A stretch of 64,000 nucleotides of DNA from JAFECT01 sp036501825 (GCA_036501825.1 DASXZP010000027.1:186001-250000), one strand, 5' to 3'. Counted from the first letter of the stretch, positions 44,100 through 53,911 are shown. A program made the numbers and translations. The notes: a model not told the origin generated them from the letters alone.

Positions 44100-44882
44100 T
44101 CACTGCGCCGACAAGCCGCCGTCGACCTTCAGTTCGATGCCCGTCACGAACCGGCTCTCGTCGCTCGCCAGGTACAGCACCGCGTAGGCCACGTCGTCCG
44201 GCTCCCCGATCCTCCCCAACGGAATCCCCCGCGCCAGTTTCGCGTGCGCCGCTTCCTCGTCGCCGCCGCTCATGGCGATGAACGGGTCGATGATCGGCGT
44301 CTTGATGAAGGCCGGGTGCACCGAGTTGCAGCGCACGTCGATCTTCTGCTTGGCGCACTCCAGCGCGATGGTCTTGGAAATCAGCCAGGCGCCGGCTTTC
44401 GCGGAATTGTACGCCCCCATCCCCGGCGCCGCCAGCAACCCCGCGATCGACGAGATTACCACGATCGATCCCGGCTGGTTGTCGCGCAGATAGGGCAGGG
44501 CGTGTTTGGTCCCGAGCAGGATCGACTCGGTGTTCACCGCATGCACCTTGCGCCACATGTCGAGCTCGGTCATCTCGACAAAGTCCAGCGTCCCGCCGAT
44601 GCCGGCGTTGTGCACCAGCACCGACAGCCCGCCCATGTCTGTGGCCGCACGCTTCAGCACCGCGACCCACGCGTCCTCGCTGGTCACGTCGTGCTGATAA
44701 GCCCGCGCACGCCCCGGATGCACCCCGTTGATCTTGTCCGCGATCGCCTTGACCCGCTCGCCGTCCAGGTCGGTCAGCGCCACCGCCGCGCCCTCGCGCG
44801 CGAACATGGTCGCCATCGCCTCGCCGAGCCCACCGGCTGCGCCGGTGATCAACGCCTTCTTGCCGCGCATGCGTCCGTTCAT
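44100..44882 (-). CDS. SDR family oxidoreductase
   Basis: The 260-residue protein is a classical short-chain dehydrogenase/reductase: TGAAGGLG for cofactor binding (residues 13-20), an Asp in TDLDGER suggesting NAD preference, HNAG, and the catalytic Ser144/145, Tyr158 and Lys162 (YNSAK). The substrate is unknown. GAGGAG lies 6 bases before the ATG at 44882; a longer reading to 44912 lacks it. It follows the pterin dehydratase gene by 10 bases and is probably cotranscribed. Confidence 0.88.
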   Translation of the reverse strand: MNGRMRGKKALITGAAGGLGEAMATMFAREGAAVALTDLDGERVKAIADKINGVHPGRARAYQHDVTSEDAWVAVLKRAATDMGGLSVLVHNAGIGGTLDFVEMTELDMWRKVHAVNTESILLGTKHALPYLRDNQPGSIVVISSIAGLLAAPGMGAYNSAKAGAWLISKTIALECAKQKIDVRCNSVHPAFIKTPIIDPFIAMSGGDEEAAHAKLARGIPLGRIGEPDDVAYAVLYLASDESRFVTGIELKVDGGLSAQ

Positions 44883-44892
44883 CGTGATCTCC

Positions 44893-45183
44893 TCAGGCGC
44901 CGCGCGCCGCATCGTCCATGAAGGCCGCCAGTCGGACGTCGAGCTCGGTCACCCCGTCCGCATCGTGGGTGGCCAGCAGCACGTCGACGCGGTTGTACAC
45001 ATTGAACCACTCCGGATGGTGATCCATCGTCTCCGCCTTCAGCGCCACCCGCGCCATGAACCCGAACGCAGCGTTGAAGTCGGCAAACCTGAACGTCTTG
45101 ACGATCGCATCCCGGTCCGGCGCCGCCGCCCACCCGCTCAGCCGCGCACACGCCGCCTCCGCCCCAATCCGTTCCCGCGCCAT
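44893..45183 (-). CDS. phhB: 4a-hydroxytetrahydrobiopterin dehydratase
   Basis: This pterin carbinolamine dehydratase regenerates the pterin cofactor after aromatic amino acid hydroxylation. The 96-residue protein has the family signature MDHHPEWFNVYNRVDVLL and the end ELDVRLAAFMDDAA. Strong GGAGG lies 5 bases before the ATG at 45183, which decides the start. No phenylalanine hydroxylase gene is nearby, so the protein may serve a distant hydroxylase or another pterin-dependent function. Confidence 0.9.
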   Translation of the reverse strand: MARERIGAEAACARLSGWAAAPDRDAIVKTFRFADFNAAFGFMARVALKAETMDHHPEWFNVYNRVDVLLATHDADGVTELDVRLAAFMDDAARGA

Positions 45184-45242
45184 GATCGCCTCCGTTGGAA
45201 AGGCCATAAGCGCCATGCGCGCCGCGGCCAACCCCAAAAACC

Positions 45243-45371
45243 TCCGCTCATCCCGGCGAATGCCGGGACCCAGATCATATGGCTCCGCAATCTGCAGGTT
45301 CGCCACAAACCTAAAACGGCTCAAGGAAGCGCTTTACGATCTGGGTCCCGGCATTCGCCGGGATGAGCGGA
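45243..45371. repeat. Paired inverted hairpin repeat, family B, copy 2
   Basis: TCCGCTCATCCCGGCGAATG and CATTCGCCGGGATGAGCGGA face each other across about 80 bases, each also a small hairpin (CCCGGC GAAT GCCGGG). The same doublet architecture is at 5525-5670. It fills most of the gap upstream of phhB. Confidence 0.65.
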
Positions 45372-45398
45372 GAGAGGGGAGGGTGCGCGCGCGAAAGA

Positions 45399-45428
45399 AA
45401 ACGCCCGCCTCTTTCGAGGCGGGCGTTT
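45399..45428 (-). terminator. Rho-independent terminator
   Basis: AAACGCCCGCCTC pairs perfectly with GAGGCGGGCGTTT around a four-base loop, followed on the minus strand by TTCTTTC. It lies 18 bases after the stop of the large propeller gene and ends that operon. Confidence 0.85.
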
Positions 45429-45446
45429 CCCTTGCGTCAATGGAAC

Positions 45447-48400
45447 CTAGTGCTCGTCCCGATCCTGCATCGCCGCAGCCACCGCGCGTTGTTCCTCAAA
45501 CGGGTTGGGCAGGTTTTCCAAGAGCGCCTGTTTCATCGCCGCCGTCGTGATCGGCTTCAACCCCTTCTTCTCCAGCGCCGCATTCACCGCCGGCAGCTCC
45601 TTCGCCTCGATCGCGCCGAACGCGGACTGCACGTCGTCCAGCTCACGCGACAGCGACGCCACCCGCTCGACCTGGTACTTCGCCGGCGCCCCTTCATAGG
45701 ACATCAGTGCGCCGTAGACGTCGTCGGCGTTCTCGCGGATGCGGATTTCGCCGGTGATGGCGCCGCCCTCCTTGGTGGCGACGATCAGCTTGCGCTGGTC
45801 CTGGGCGTGGTCGACCAGCGCCATCAGCTGCGCCTTCACCGGATCGCCGTCCGGCAAACCTTGCGCGCGATCGAGCGCGGCCATCTGCAGTCCCTTGATG
45901 CGGTCGACCAGATCGCTCATCCGGTTGAACAGATCGCGCGCCTGCATCACCGCGTCGTACTGGGCCTGGCGGTCGGCGACGGTGAAGCTGTCGCGCGGGT
46001 CGAGGCCGACGCTGATCTTCTCCTCGCTGACCTTGCCGTTGTCGGTCAGGCGCACGGTGTAGACGCCCGGCGGCACGCGCGGCCCCTGGGTCGAGGCGCC
46101 GGCGATCTGGGCTGCGGTCGGCACCCGCGGCGGCGGCGCATGCATGTCCCAGCTGACCCGGTTGATGCCCTTGCGGATCGACGCCGGCAGGGTGGTCAGC
46201 ACCTCGCCCTTGTCGTCGATCACCTCGAGCTTCAGCTTGCCGAACACGTGGCGCGACTTCTGGAAGTAGGTGATGATCATGCCGTCCTTGGGGTCGGGAC
46301 CGACATAGGTCGCGTCGCCCTCGGCCCAGCCGCCGTTGCCCTGGATCTTCTGGATCGCCGGCCGCCCCGGCAGGAACGTTGACGTCGCCGCCATCGTCTC
46401 CGGCGTCAGCGCGCGCAGCGGCGAGACGTCGTCGATGATCCAGATGCCGCGCCCGTGCGTCGCCAGCACCAGATCGTCCTTCTGCGTCTGCACCGCGATG
46501 TCGCGCACCGCCACGTCGGGCATGTCGCCGCCCTTGAACTGCGCCCACCCGTGGCCGCCGTCGAGCGAGATCCACAGGCCGAACTCGGTGCCCATGAACA
46601 GGATGTTCGGGTTCAGCCGGTCTTCGCGGATCACGTGCACATAGCCACGCACGCCCTGGGCCGGCGACGCAATACGCGTCCACGTCTTGCCGAAGTCGCC
46701 CGTGCGATAGAGATAGGGCGTCATGTCGCCGAAGGTGTGCCGGTCGAACGCGGCATAGGCGACGGCCGGGTCGTAGCGGCTCGCCTCCACCCACGACGTC
46801 CACTCGCCCTTGGGCAGGTCCTTCGGCAGGTTGGCGGTCAGGTTCGCCCAGTGCACGCCTGCGTCGCGGGTCAGCTGCACATTGCCGTCGTCGGTGCCGA
46901 CCCAGATTTCGCCGGCGGCCCTGGGACTTTCCGAGATCGAATAGATCGTCGTGTGCGTTTCCGCCGCCGAGTTGTCGATGGTGATGCCGCCCGACAACTC
47001 CTGCTTCTGCATCTCCGGATTGTTGGTGGTCAGATCCGGCGAAATGCGGTCCCAGCTCTGGCCGTGATCGCGCGAGCGGAACAGAAACTGCGACCCGATA
47101 TAGATCGTGCCCACTTCATTCGGCGACAGCGCGATCGGCGTGTTCCAGTTGAAGCGCAGCTTCTCCTTATAGTCCGCCTTGGGCTGGATGTTGCGTTGCT
47201 CCAGCGTGCGCCGGTCGATGCGCGCAATGGTCCCGCCCTGCGCCTCTGCGTAAGCAAAGTTCGGATCCGACGGATCGGCATAGGCCCAGAAGCCGTCGCC
47301 GCCCAACAGGTTTTCCCACCGCGAATTGGTGATGCCGCCCGGATAGTCCGAATCCCCCACCCAGTCGGAGTTGTCCTGCAACCCGCCATAGACCTGGTAC
47401 GGGTTCTTGTTGTCCGTGCTCACGTGATAAAACTGCGAGATCGGCAGGTTCAGCGCCTTGCGCCACGTCCCGCCGCCGTCGGTGGAGAACCACAGGCCGC
47501 CGTCGTCGCCGGTGATCACGTGCTGCGGATTTTCCGGATCGATCCACACCGTGTGGTGGTCGCCGTGCGAACCGCCCGACGCGTTGGAGAAGCTCTTGCC
47601 GCCGTCGTCGGACGAGATCAGCGACAGGTCCGGCTTGAACAGACGATCCGGATTGGTCGGATCGACGATCAGATTGGCGAAATAGAACGGCCGCCACACC
47701 ATCGACTGGCTGCGGTCGCGCTCCTGCCAGGTCTTGCCGCCGTCGTCGGAGCGGAACAGCGCGCTGCGCGGGCTTTCGATCAGCGCATAGACCACCGCGT
47801 CGTTGGACGGCGCATAGCTGATCGCCAGCCGTCCCCACGGCCCCTTCGGCAGGCCCGCGTTGGTCGACGCGTCCATCTTGCTCCAGGTCTTGCCGCCGTC
47901 GCTCGAGCGCATCATCGCCGAGCCCGACGGCGCATCGGGCCCATTGCCGCCGGAACGGAAATTCCACCCCGTGCGGCGGAAGTCCCACAGCCCCGCCAGC
48001 AGCACGTTCGGATCCTTCGGATCCATCGCCAGCGTCGAACAGCCGGTCGACAGGTTCGGCCCCTTCAGGACCAGCGACCAGCTCTTGCCGCCGTCCGTCG
48101 TCTTATAGAGACCGCGATCGGCGGAATCGCTCCACAGCTTGCCGGGCACGCAGACGTACACGGTGTCGCTGTTGCTCGGATCGATGATGATCTTCGAAAT
48201 CCGCTCCGAATTCGGCAGGCCCATATTGGCCCAGGTCTGGCCGCCGTCCACCGACTTGTAGACGCCGTCGCCGACCGAGACCGAGTTGCGCGTCCACGGC
48301 TCGCCGGTGCCGACCCAGATGATGTCGGGGTTCTTGCGGTCGATGCTGACCGCGCCGATCGACTGCACGTCCTGTTTGTCGAACACGGGCGTGAACGTCG

Positions 48401-48707
48401 TGCCGCCGTCGGTGGACTTCCACACGCCGCCGGAGGCGGAGCCGATGAACAGGGTGAGCTTCTTGTCGCGCCAGACCGCGTCGATGGCGGCGATGCGGCC
48501 GCTCATCTCGGCCGAGCCGATGTTGCGCGCGCCGAGGCCCGACACCGCGCCGGAATCCACCGCCTGGGCGGCCGCCCCCGTCTTCTCCGCCGCCGGCGAA
48601 CCCGGCTTCATCGCGGGCGCCGCAGGTTTCGTCGCCGGCGCCGCTTCAGCCGCGAGGCCGAACGCGGCGATCGAGAGCGCAATCGCGCTGACTTTGATCG
48701 TTCTCAT
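45447..48707 (-). CDS. Large exported BNR/VPS10-like beta-propeller protein
   Basis: The 1086-residue protein has a signal peptide (AIALSIAAFGLAAEAA) and an Ala/Pro/Lys-rich linker, then two predicted propellers with repeated BNR/Asp-box motifs, for example GGVWKSTDGGTTF, GVYKSVDGGQTW, GLYKTTDGGKSW and ALFRSDDGGKTW. This is the sortilin-type glycosyl-hydrolase-like family that is widespread in soil alphaproteobacteria. A C-terminal part (about 800-1086) is more helical. The function is not known; a role in extracellular protein or polysaccharide handling is inferred. It forms an operon with the upstream gene (10 bases). Confidence 0.85.
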   Translation of the reverse strand: MRTIKVSAIALSIAAFGLAAEAAPATKPAAPAMKPGSPAAEKTGAAAQAVDSGAVSGLGARNIGSAEMSGRIAAIDAVWRDKKLTLFIGSASGGVWKSTDGGTTFTPVFDKQDVQSIGAVSIDRKNPDIIWVGTGEPWTRNSVSVGDGVYKSVDGGQTWANMGLPNSERISKIIIDPSNSDTVYVCVPGKLWSDSADRGLYKTTDGGKSWSLVLKGPNLSTGCSTLAMDPKDPNVLLAGLWDFRRTGWNFRSGGNGPDAPSGSAMMRSSDGGKTWSKMDASTNAGLPKGPWGRLAISYAPSNDAVVYALIESPRSALFRSDDGGKTWQERDRSQSMVWRPFYFANLIVDPTNPDRLFKPDLSLISSDDGGKSFSNASGGSHGDHHTVWIDPENPQHVITGDDGGLWFSTDGGGTWRKALNLPISQFYHVSTDNKNPYQVYGGLQDNSDWVGDSDYPGGITNSRWENLLGGDGFWAYADPSDPNFAYAEAQGGTIARIDRRTLEQRNIQPKADYKEKLRFNWNTPIALSPNEVGTIYIGSQFLFRSRDHGQSWDRISPDLTTNNPEMQKQELSGGITIDNSAAETHTTIYSISESPRAAGEIWVGTDDGNVQLTRDAGVHWANLTANLPKDLPKGEWTSWVEASRYDPAVAYAAFDRHTFGDMTPYLYRTGDFGKTWTRIASPAQGVRGYVHVIREDRLNPNILFMGTEFGLWISLDGGHGWAQFKGGDMPDVAVRDIAVQTQKDDLVLATHGRGIWIIDDVSPLRALTPETMAATSTFLPGRPAIQKIQGNGGWAEGDATYVGPDPKDGMIITYFQKSRHVFGKLKLEVIDDKGEVLTTLPASIRKGINRVSWDMHAPPPRVPTAAQIAGASTQGPRVPPGVYTVRLTDNGKVSEEKISVGLDPRDSFTVADRQAQYDAVMQARDLFNRMSDLVDRIKGLQMAALDRAQGLPDGDPVKAQLMALVDHAQDQRKLIVATKEGGAITGEIRIRENADDVYGALMSYEGAPAKYQVERVASLSRELDDVQSAFGAIEAKELPAVNAALEKKGLKPITTAAMKQALLENLPNPFEEQRAVAAAMQDRDEH

Positions 48708-48717
48708 GATGCGTTCC

Positions 48718-49479
48718 TCACTTCGCCGGCGTTTTCGGCATGGCGAACAGCGCGTCGTCGGCGCTGCCGTTCGCTTCGCCCTTGTCGAAACTGATCGTCG
48801 TCTTCTGGGTCGAGCCCGGCTGCGACTGTTCGATCTGGAACGGGAAATAGACCCCGTCGATCAGCTCATAGTCGCCGAGGTCGTTGATCGACATCTGGTC
48901 GTGCCCGTGCAGCGACCGCTTGGTCAAAACCCGGATGGTCATCAGGCTGTCGGTGTCGATGAAGAAGGTCAGCTGGTCGCCGCTCTTCTCGGTGACGCGC
49001 AGCTTGTAGGCCGGCGTGCCGTCCATATCCTCTGTGCCCAGGTATTCGACGCTCGACCCCTTGGCCTTGTAGTCGACCAGCGCGCTGTCGATGTCGGCCT
49101 GTTCCGCCAGGTCCTTGCTGTCGTCCGGCGACAGCGCTTCGGCGTCCTTGCGGCCCGAGAACGGCTGAATCTGCCAGCCGTGCGCGCCGTCATAGGCCTG
49201 CACGATGGTCAGCCCCTGAATGGTCGCGTCCTGGCGCATCTTGCCGCCGCGCGCGAGCGTCTCATTCACGTCGAGCTTCACCGCCCCGCCGCCGAAGTCG
49301 ACCAGCATGTCGCCCTCGAAATGCAGGCTCCTGATCGCGCGCAACTTGTCGAGCCCGCCGCGCGCCGCGACGTGTCTGGCGATCAACTGGTCCGCACTCA
49401 TCGGCGCCTGCGCCGACACAGTCCCGGCCAAAGCCAGAACCCCGGCGAGCACCACGCCCGCCGCAAAAGTCTTCCTCAT
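48718..49479 (-). CDS. Exported LolA/outer-membrane-lipoprotein-sorting-like protein
   Basis: The 253-residue protein has a signal peptide (AAGVVLAGVLALAGTVSAQ). The mature domain is beta-rich and resembles the LolA/LolB-like fold (DQLIARHVAARGGLDKLRAI, LHFEGDMLVDFGGGAV, AYDGAHGWQIQPFSGRKDAE, FFIDTDSLMTIR). It is probably a periplasmic lipid- or lipoprotein-handling protein; the ligand is unknown. GGGGGAAC precedes the ATG at 49479. It precedes the large propeller gene in one operon. Confidence 0.75.
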   Translation of the reverse strand: MRKTFAAGVVLAGVLALAGTVSAQAPMSADQLIARHVAARGGLDKLRAIRSLHFEGDMLVDFGGGAVKLDVNETLARGGKMRQDATIQGLTIVQAYDGAHGWQIQPFSGRKDAEALSPDDSKDLAEQADIDSALVDYKAKGSSVEYLGTEDMDGTPAYKLRVTEKSGDQLTFFIDTDSLMTIRVLTKRSLHGHDQMSINDLGDYELIDGVYFPFQIEQSQPGSTQKTTISFDKGEANGSADDALFAMPKTPAK

Positions 49480-49588
49480 GGTTCCCCCAAAGGAAATAAA
49501 GCGCACCCTCAGCGCCCGCTGCCGCGACCCTAGGGCCGGCCCGGGCCACAGGTCGAGTTAATTGCGGGACAGGTCCCCGCCGCGCGAT

Positions 49589-49793
49589 CTCCCCCCACTG
49601 GGGGGAGACAGCCGCGCCGCGCGCGGCAGAGGAGGGCCGGTGCGCCGACGTTGGTGATGAGCCGCCAATCCCCACCCGCCTGCCCGCGGCCCCCCTCTGC
49701 TCGCTCTCGCGAGCTGTCTCCGCCCAGAGGGCGGAGAGCGTGGCCCGCCTCTGCTCGCTCTCGCGAGCGGTCTCCGCCTATGGGGCGGAGAAG
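49589..49793. repeat. Hairpin repeat, family C, copy 1 (rearranged)
   Basis: The gap upstream of the peptidase gene contains CTCCCCCCACTGGGGGGAG, CGCGCCGCGCGCGGC and GCCGGTGCGCCGACGTTGG, then two tandem copies of CTCTGCTCGCTCTCGCGAGC with CTCCGCC...GGCGGAG hairpins. The same modules occur in order at 58913-59067 and 60167-60323. The last module is duplicated here. Confidence 0.65.
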
Positions 49794-49887
49794 GCGCCCC
49801 GCAACACCCACCCTTGCCCCGCCTCCCGCCCGGTGCTTAACCAGCGAGATCGTATACGCGCGTCGCGCCCGGGGAGGGCCGTACCTC

Positions 49888-52191
49888 ATGATCACCGCTC
49901 GCAAGCTGTCGCTCCTGGCCTCCGCCGCCGCCCTGGCCCTCGCCGTCGCGGCCCCGGCCTTCGCCGCCCCTAAGGCCGCCGCCCCAAAGCCTGCCAGGCC
50001 CGCGGCCATGGACCAGGCCGCCGCCGAGCACGCCTTCGACGCCCAGCTCGACCCCGCCGAAATGGCCGCCTGGATGAAGCAGATGGCGTCGGAGCCGAAC
50101 CACGTCGGCTCCCCCCACGACAAGGCCAACGCCGAGTTCATGCTCGCGATGTTCAAGTCGTGGGGCTGGGACGCCCACATCGAGGAGTTCCAGGTCCTCT
50201 ACCCGGTCCCGATCTCTGAAACGCTCGAGATGGTCGGCCCCGGCGACCACTTCGCCGCCACCCTGACCGAGGGCCCGATCGCCGGCGATCCGGTCACCAC
50301 CCAGGTCTCCGCCGAACTCCCCGCCTACGTCGCCTACCAGGGCGACGGCGATGTCACCGCGCCCCTGGTCTACGCCAACTACGGCATGCCCGACGACTAC
50401 AAGGCGCTCGAGCGCCTGGGCGTCTCGGTGAAGGGCAAGATCGTCATCACCCGCTACGGCGCCGGCTGGCGCGGCCTGAAGCCGAAACTCGCGCAGGAGC
50501 ACGGCGCCGTCGGCTGCATCATCTATTCCGACCCGCACGACGACGGCTACTACCGCGACGATCCCTATCCCAAGGGCGGCGAGCGTCCGCCCAACGGCTT
50601 CCAGCGCGGCTCCGTGCAGGACATGACCATGTATCCGGGCGATCCGCTGACGCCGGGCATCGGCGCGACGAAAGACGCCAAACGCCTGACGCGTGAGACC
50701 GCCAAGACCATCCTCAAGATCCCGACCCTGCCGATCTCCTACGGCGACGCGCAACACTTCCTCGCCGAACTCGACGGCCCCGTCGCGCCCGCCGACTTCC
50801 GCGGCGCCCTGCCGATCACCTATCACGTCGGCGGCGGCGACCACTCCGCCGTGATCCACCTCGCGGTAAAGTCGGACTGGTCGCTGAAGACCATCTACGA
50901 CACCGTCGCCATGATCAAAGGGTCTGAGTTCCCCGACCAGTGGGTGCTGCGCGGCAACCACCACGACGGCTGGGTGTTCGGCGCCGCCGACCCGCTGTCC
51001 GGCAACGTGTCTGAGATGGAAGAAGCCAAGGCCATCGGCGGCCTGGTCAAACAGGGCTGGCGGCCCAAGCGCACCCTCGTCTACCTCGGCTGGGACGGTG
51101 AAGAACCGGGCCTGCTCGGCTCCACCGAATGGGCCGAAACCCACCAGGACGAGCTGCGCAAACACGGCGTGCTCTACGTCAACACCGACGGCAACAGCCG
51201 CGGCTTCCTCGGCGTCGAGGGTTCGCCCTCCTGGACCCACGCGGTCAACGCCGTCGCTTCCGACGTGACCGACCCGGAATCCGGCGCCCTCGTCGAAGCG
51301 CGCCTGCGCGCCCGCGCCGAAGTCGACGGCGCCCAGAAGGGCGCCAACGAAGACGCCAAACTGGAAGCCAAGGCCGCCGCCGACGGCAAGGACATGCCGC
51401 TCGGCCCGCTCGGCTCCGGCTCCGACTATTCGTCCTTCTTCGACTTCATCGGCATCGCCGCCATGAACGTCGGCTACGGCGGAGAGGCGCAGACCGGCGG
51501 CTCCTACCACTCCGCCTACGACACCTACGAGCACTACCGCCGCTTCGACGATCCTGAGTTCCACTACGCCAAGACGCTCGCCGAAACCGTCGGCCGCATC
51601 GTCCTGCGCGCCGCCGACGACCCCGTCCCGCCGGTGCGCTTCACCGACGCCGCCGACGCCTTCCAACGCTACGACGACGAACTGCACAAGCTCGCCAAGG
51701 ATGAGCGCGAACACGCCGAAAAGGACGACGCCCTGCTCGGCAAGGGCGCCTACAAACTCGCCGAAGACCCGTTGCGCCCGATGGGCCCGCCCGCCAGGGA
51801 AAGCGCCGTCCCGGACATCAAGTTCGCCCCCCTCGACGCCGCCATCGCCCGGCTGAAGACCAGCGCCGCCGCCTACGACGCCGCCATCATGGCAAAGGGC
51901 GCATCCCTGTCGCCCGCCGCCGTGGCCCGCCTCGACACCGTGCTGCAGAGCGCCGACGGCGTCCTGCTCAACCCCGACGGCCTGCCGGGCCGCCCGTGGT
52001 ACCGCAACATGATCTACGCGCCGGGCGTCCTGACGGGCTACGGCTCCAAGACCCTGCCGGGCGTGCGCGAAGCGATCGAAGGCCGCCGGTGGGAAGAGGC
52101 GGACAAGTACGCGGCGATCACGGCGCAAGCGATTGAGGCGTATGCGGCGAAGATTGATGAGGCGACGGCGGTGGTGAACGGGGGGAAGTGA
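49888..52191 (+). CDS. Exported M28 family metallopeptidase (glutamate-carboxypeptidase II-like)
   Basis: The 767-residue protein has a signal peptide (SLLASAAALALAVAAPAFA). A protease-associated-domain-like region precedes the M28 catalytic domain. The dizinc ligands are visible in order: HDGWVFGAADPLSGN, LGWDGEEPGLLGSTEW, NTDGNSRG and GGSYHSAYDTYEHY. A C-terminal helical dimerisation-like domain follows. It probably removes C-terminal acidic residues or short peptides in the periplasm. GGGGAGGG lies about 10 bases before the ATG at 49888, which is better supported than upstream starts in repeat DNA. Confidence 0.9.
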   Translation: MITARKLSLLASAAALALAVAAPAFAAPKAAAPKPARPAAMDQAAAEHAFDAQLDPAEMAAWMKQMASEPNHVGSPHDKANAEFMLAMFKSWGWDAHIEEFQVLYPVPISETLEMVGPGDHFAATLTEGPIAGDPVTTQVSAELPAYVAYQGDGDVTAPLVYANYGMPDDYKALERLGVSVKGKIVITRYGAGWRGLKPKLAQEHGAVGCIIYSDPHDDGYYRDDPYPKGGERPPNGFQRGSVQDMTMYPGDPLTPGIGATKDAKRLTRETAKTILKIPTLPISYGDAQHFLAELDGPVAPADFRGALPITYHVGGGDHSAVIHLAVKSDWSLKTIYDTVAMIKGSEFPDQWVLRGNHHDGWVFGAADPLSGNVSEMEEAKAIGGLVKQGWRPKRTLVYLGWDGEEPGLLGSTEWAETHQDELRKHGVLYVNTDGNSRGFLGVEGSPSWTHAVNAVASDVTDPESGALVEARLRARAEVDGAQKGANEDAKLEAKAAADGKDMPLGPLGSGSDYSSFFDFIGIAAMNVGYGGEAQTGGSYHSAYDTYEHYRRFDDPEFHYAKTLAETVGRIVLRAADDPVPPVRFTDAADAFQRYDDELHKLAKDEREHAEKDDALLGKGAYKLAEDPLRPMGPPARESAVPDIKFAPLDAAIARLKTSAAAYDAAIMAKGASLSPAAVARLDTVLQSADGVLLNPDGLPGRPWYRNMIYAPGVLTGYGSKTLPGVREAIEGRRWEEADKYAAITAQAIEAYAAKIDEATAVVNGGK

Positions 52192-52220
52192 GGGGGCGTT
52201 AGCCCCTTCGCCCAACAGAG

Positions 52221-53051
52221 GTGGCGGACAGCGAAAAAGCCGGAACGGACTGGGGCGACGATGAACTTGATCTCATCGTCGCCGAATACTTTGCAATGCT
52301 AGCGTTGGATCAAGCCGACGAACGCTTTGTAAAGCGGCAGCGCGCAAAGGCGCTGATGACGAGGGTTGATCGGTCCCACGCCTCCGTCGAGTTCAAGCAC
52401 GGAAACATTTCAGCGGTTTTGGAAGAGCTCGGATACCCGATAGTCCGAGGCTATAAGCCAAGGTTCAACTATCAAAACGCAATCCTTGACGCGATCGAGA
52501 GGCACCTGTCGGGCCATGCTCCGAACTGGAGTCCCGTCGAGAAACATGCAGTGTTCGAATCAATCGTGCCTTTTCTTGAAGAGGCTCCATCATTGCAGCC
52601 ACCGAAGGAGCGCCGCCCAGAGCTTGAGCGGCTCGTGCGCAAGTTCGACCCGGGCGAACGCGATTTCCGGAATCGCGCGTTGGGAAAAGCGGGCGAGGAG
52701 ACGGTCCTCCATTTCGAACGCAACCGCCTACAGGCGGAAGACCGCGCCGATCTTGCGAGGAAAGTGCGTTGGGTCGCCCAGGAAGACGGCGACGGCGCCG
52801 GATACGACATCCGGTCGTTCGATCGCCAGGGACGGGAGCGCCTCATTGAGGTGAAGACAACGACCGGCGGTCGGACGACTCCGTTTTACCTAAGCAGAAA
52901 TGAGTACGACCTCTCGAAAGAGCGCATGGACGCGTTCCGATTGATGCGGGTGCACTCTTTTGCACGCGATCCGAGGATGTTCGAATTGAAGCCGCCGTTG
53001 ACCGAAGCGGTGTTGCTCTCGCCGTCAGTATATCAAGCCATCTTCGGTTAG
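52221..53051 (+). CDS. DUF3883-domain protein, putative nuclease
   Basis: The 276-residue soluble protein starts at a GTG 29 bases after the peptidase stop. The N-terminal region (SHASVEFKHGNISAVLEELG) resembles the leader of some HNH or restriction-like proteins. The C-terminal DUF3883 domain has ALGKAGEETVLHFE, GAGYDIRSFD and RLIEVKTTTG, which give the D-(x)n-E-x-K residues of a PD-(D/E)XK nuclease fold. Such domains are common in defence and restriction loci. GC content is lower than the preceding gene. It opens the accessory region that runs to 57.2 kb. Confidence 0.75.
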   Translation: MADSEKAGTDWGDDELDLIVAEYFAMLALDQADERFVKRQRAKALMTRVDRSHASVEFKHGNISAVLEELGYPIVRGYKPRFNYQNAILDAIERHLSGHAPNWSPVEKHAVFESIVPFLEEAPSLQPPKERRPELERLVRKFDPGERDFRNRALGKAGEETVLHFERNRLQAEDRADLARKVRWVAQEDGDGAGYDIRSFDRQGRERLIEVKTTTGGRTTPFYLSRNEYDLSKERMDAFRLMRVHSFARDPRMFELKPPLTEAVLLSPSVYQAIFG

Positions 53052-53143
53052 CGACTGGCTAGCGCCCGGCCGCAACCCCTCGCAAGCTCCTGCCACATCG
53101 TGGCGCGCACCTGACGGTGGTCGAACACTCTGGAACTCACGGG

Positions 53144-53911
53144 CTACGCTAGAGCGTGAACACTCGCGCTTACGATGATTGCGGCTTGTTTGTCACCGGG
53201 CGGGAGAGCTTCCAAAGAGCGCTCATCCTTAGCAAGCTCAATCCAGCGGGAGTCGTGAAACTCACGAAGGATTTTCATGAAATAAGATTTGTTGCCGTAG
53301 CCAGTCCAGTCAAAGAGATCTGCAACGCTTACCGATCCTCCTTTTGAAGCGATAAGGACGATGATTTGGTCTCGGAGTTTCATTTCGGGATCAAGCACGC
53401 GCCGCATCGACCCACCTTCCCAGACGAGAGGAATTCGGCGCTCCGCGATGGTATCCACCAACTTCTGCGCGTCAGTGATTGCAAGAGCGTGGAAGACGCG
53501 AACAAGTTCGGCCATAATCCAGTTGGCCATGGAAAGGACAAGCGTAGCGTCCATGTGATTTGAGTCGACGTCACCGCCCGCGTGACCGACGCCTCGGTTG
53601 TTACGAATTTCGTACAAAGCGGGTAGCGCGCGGGGGATTAGAATCCGGAAACTCCTCGGTACCTGCGTGTTCTGTTCCAGCGAGCGGCAAGCGGAAACGA
53701 AATCCGGAGGCTTACTCGGCGCTGTAGCGTAGGTACCCGCTGCGTGGCCGTGCAGGATCGTGTAGACAATTTCACAAAAGATGCCGCCGCTAAGTTCCGA
53801 CGGCCGCCAGCGGTGCTCCGCGTAATTCCGGGTGATCTCCCGGTATTCCGCGAGAAGGGGTTCGCGCAGTCCTGAAGGCAGCGCGCCGAGGGCAGTTGAT
53901 GCGGTGGTCAT
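53144..53911 (-). CDS. HEPN/Abi-C-like protein with C-terminal winged-helix-like region
   Basis: The 255-residue protein starts at the ATG at 53911, which overlaps the upstream gene stop (ATGA). Residues 30-150 form a helical domain with CEIVYTILHGHAAG and the motif ALYEIRNNRGVGHAGGD, an R-x6-H arrangement like that in HEPN ribonucleases and abortive-infection C-terminal (Abi-C) domains. Residues 175-245 (LRDQIIVLIASKGGSVSVAD, NKSYFMKILREFHDSRWIEL) look like a winged helix. It is paired with a winged-helix-like partner in a two-gene operon, a typical toxin-antitoxin or defence layout. The activity is inferred. Confidence 0.6.
   Translation of the reverse strand: MTTASTALGALPSGLREPLLAEYREITRNYAEHRWRPSELSGGIFCEIVYTILHGHAAGTYATAPSKPPDFVSACRSLEQNTQVPRSFRILIPRALPALYEIRNNRGVGHAGGDVDSNHMDATLVLSMANWIMAELVRVFHALAITDAQKLVDTIAERRIPLVWEGGSMRRVLDPEMKLRDQIIVLIASKGGSVSVADLFDWTGYGNKSYFMKILREFHDSRWIELAKDERSLEALPPGDKQAAIIVSASVHALA

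Noticed and set aside
46455..48794. A 779-codon plus-strand open frame opposite the BNR propeller gene
   Set aside because: It is the antisense shadow of the Asp-box repeats and shows repeated Arg-rich sequence without domain features.
49837..52215. A 792-codon minus-strand open frame opposite the M28 peptidase
   Set aside because: The peptidase has all zinc ligands and a signal peptide; the antisense frame is Gly/Val-rich shadow sequence.
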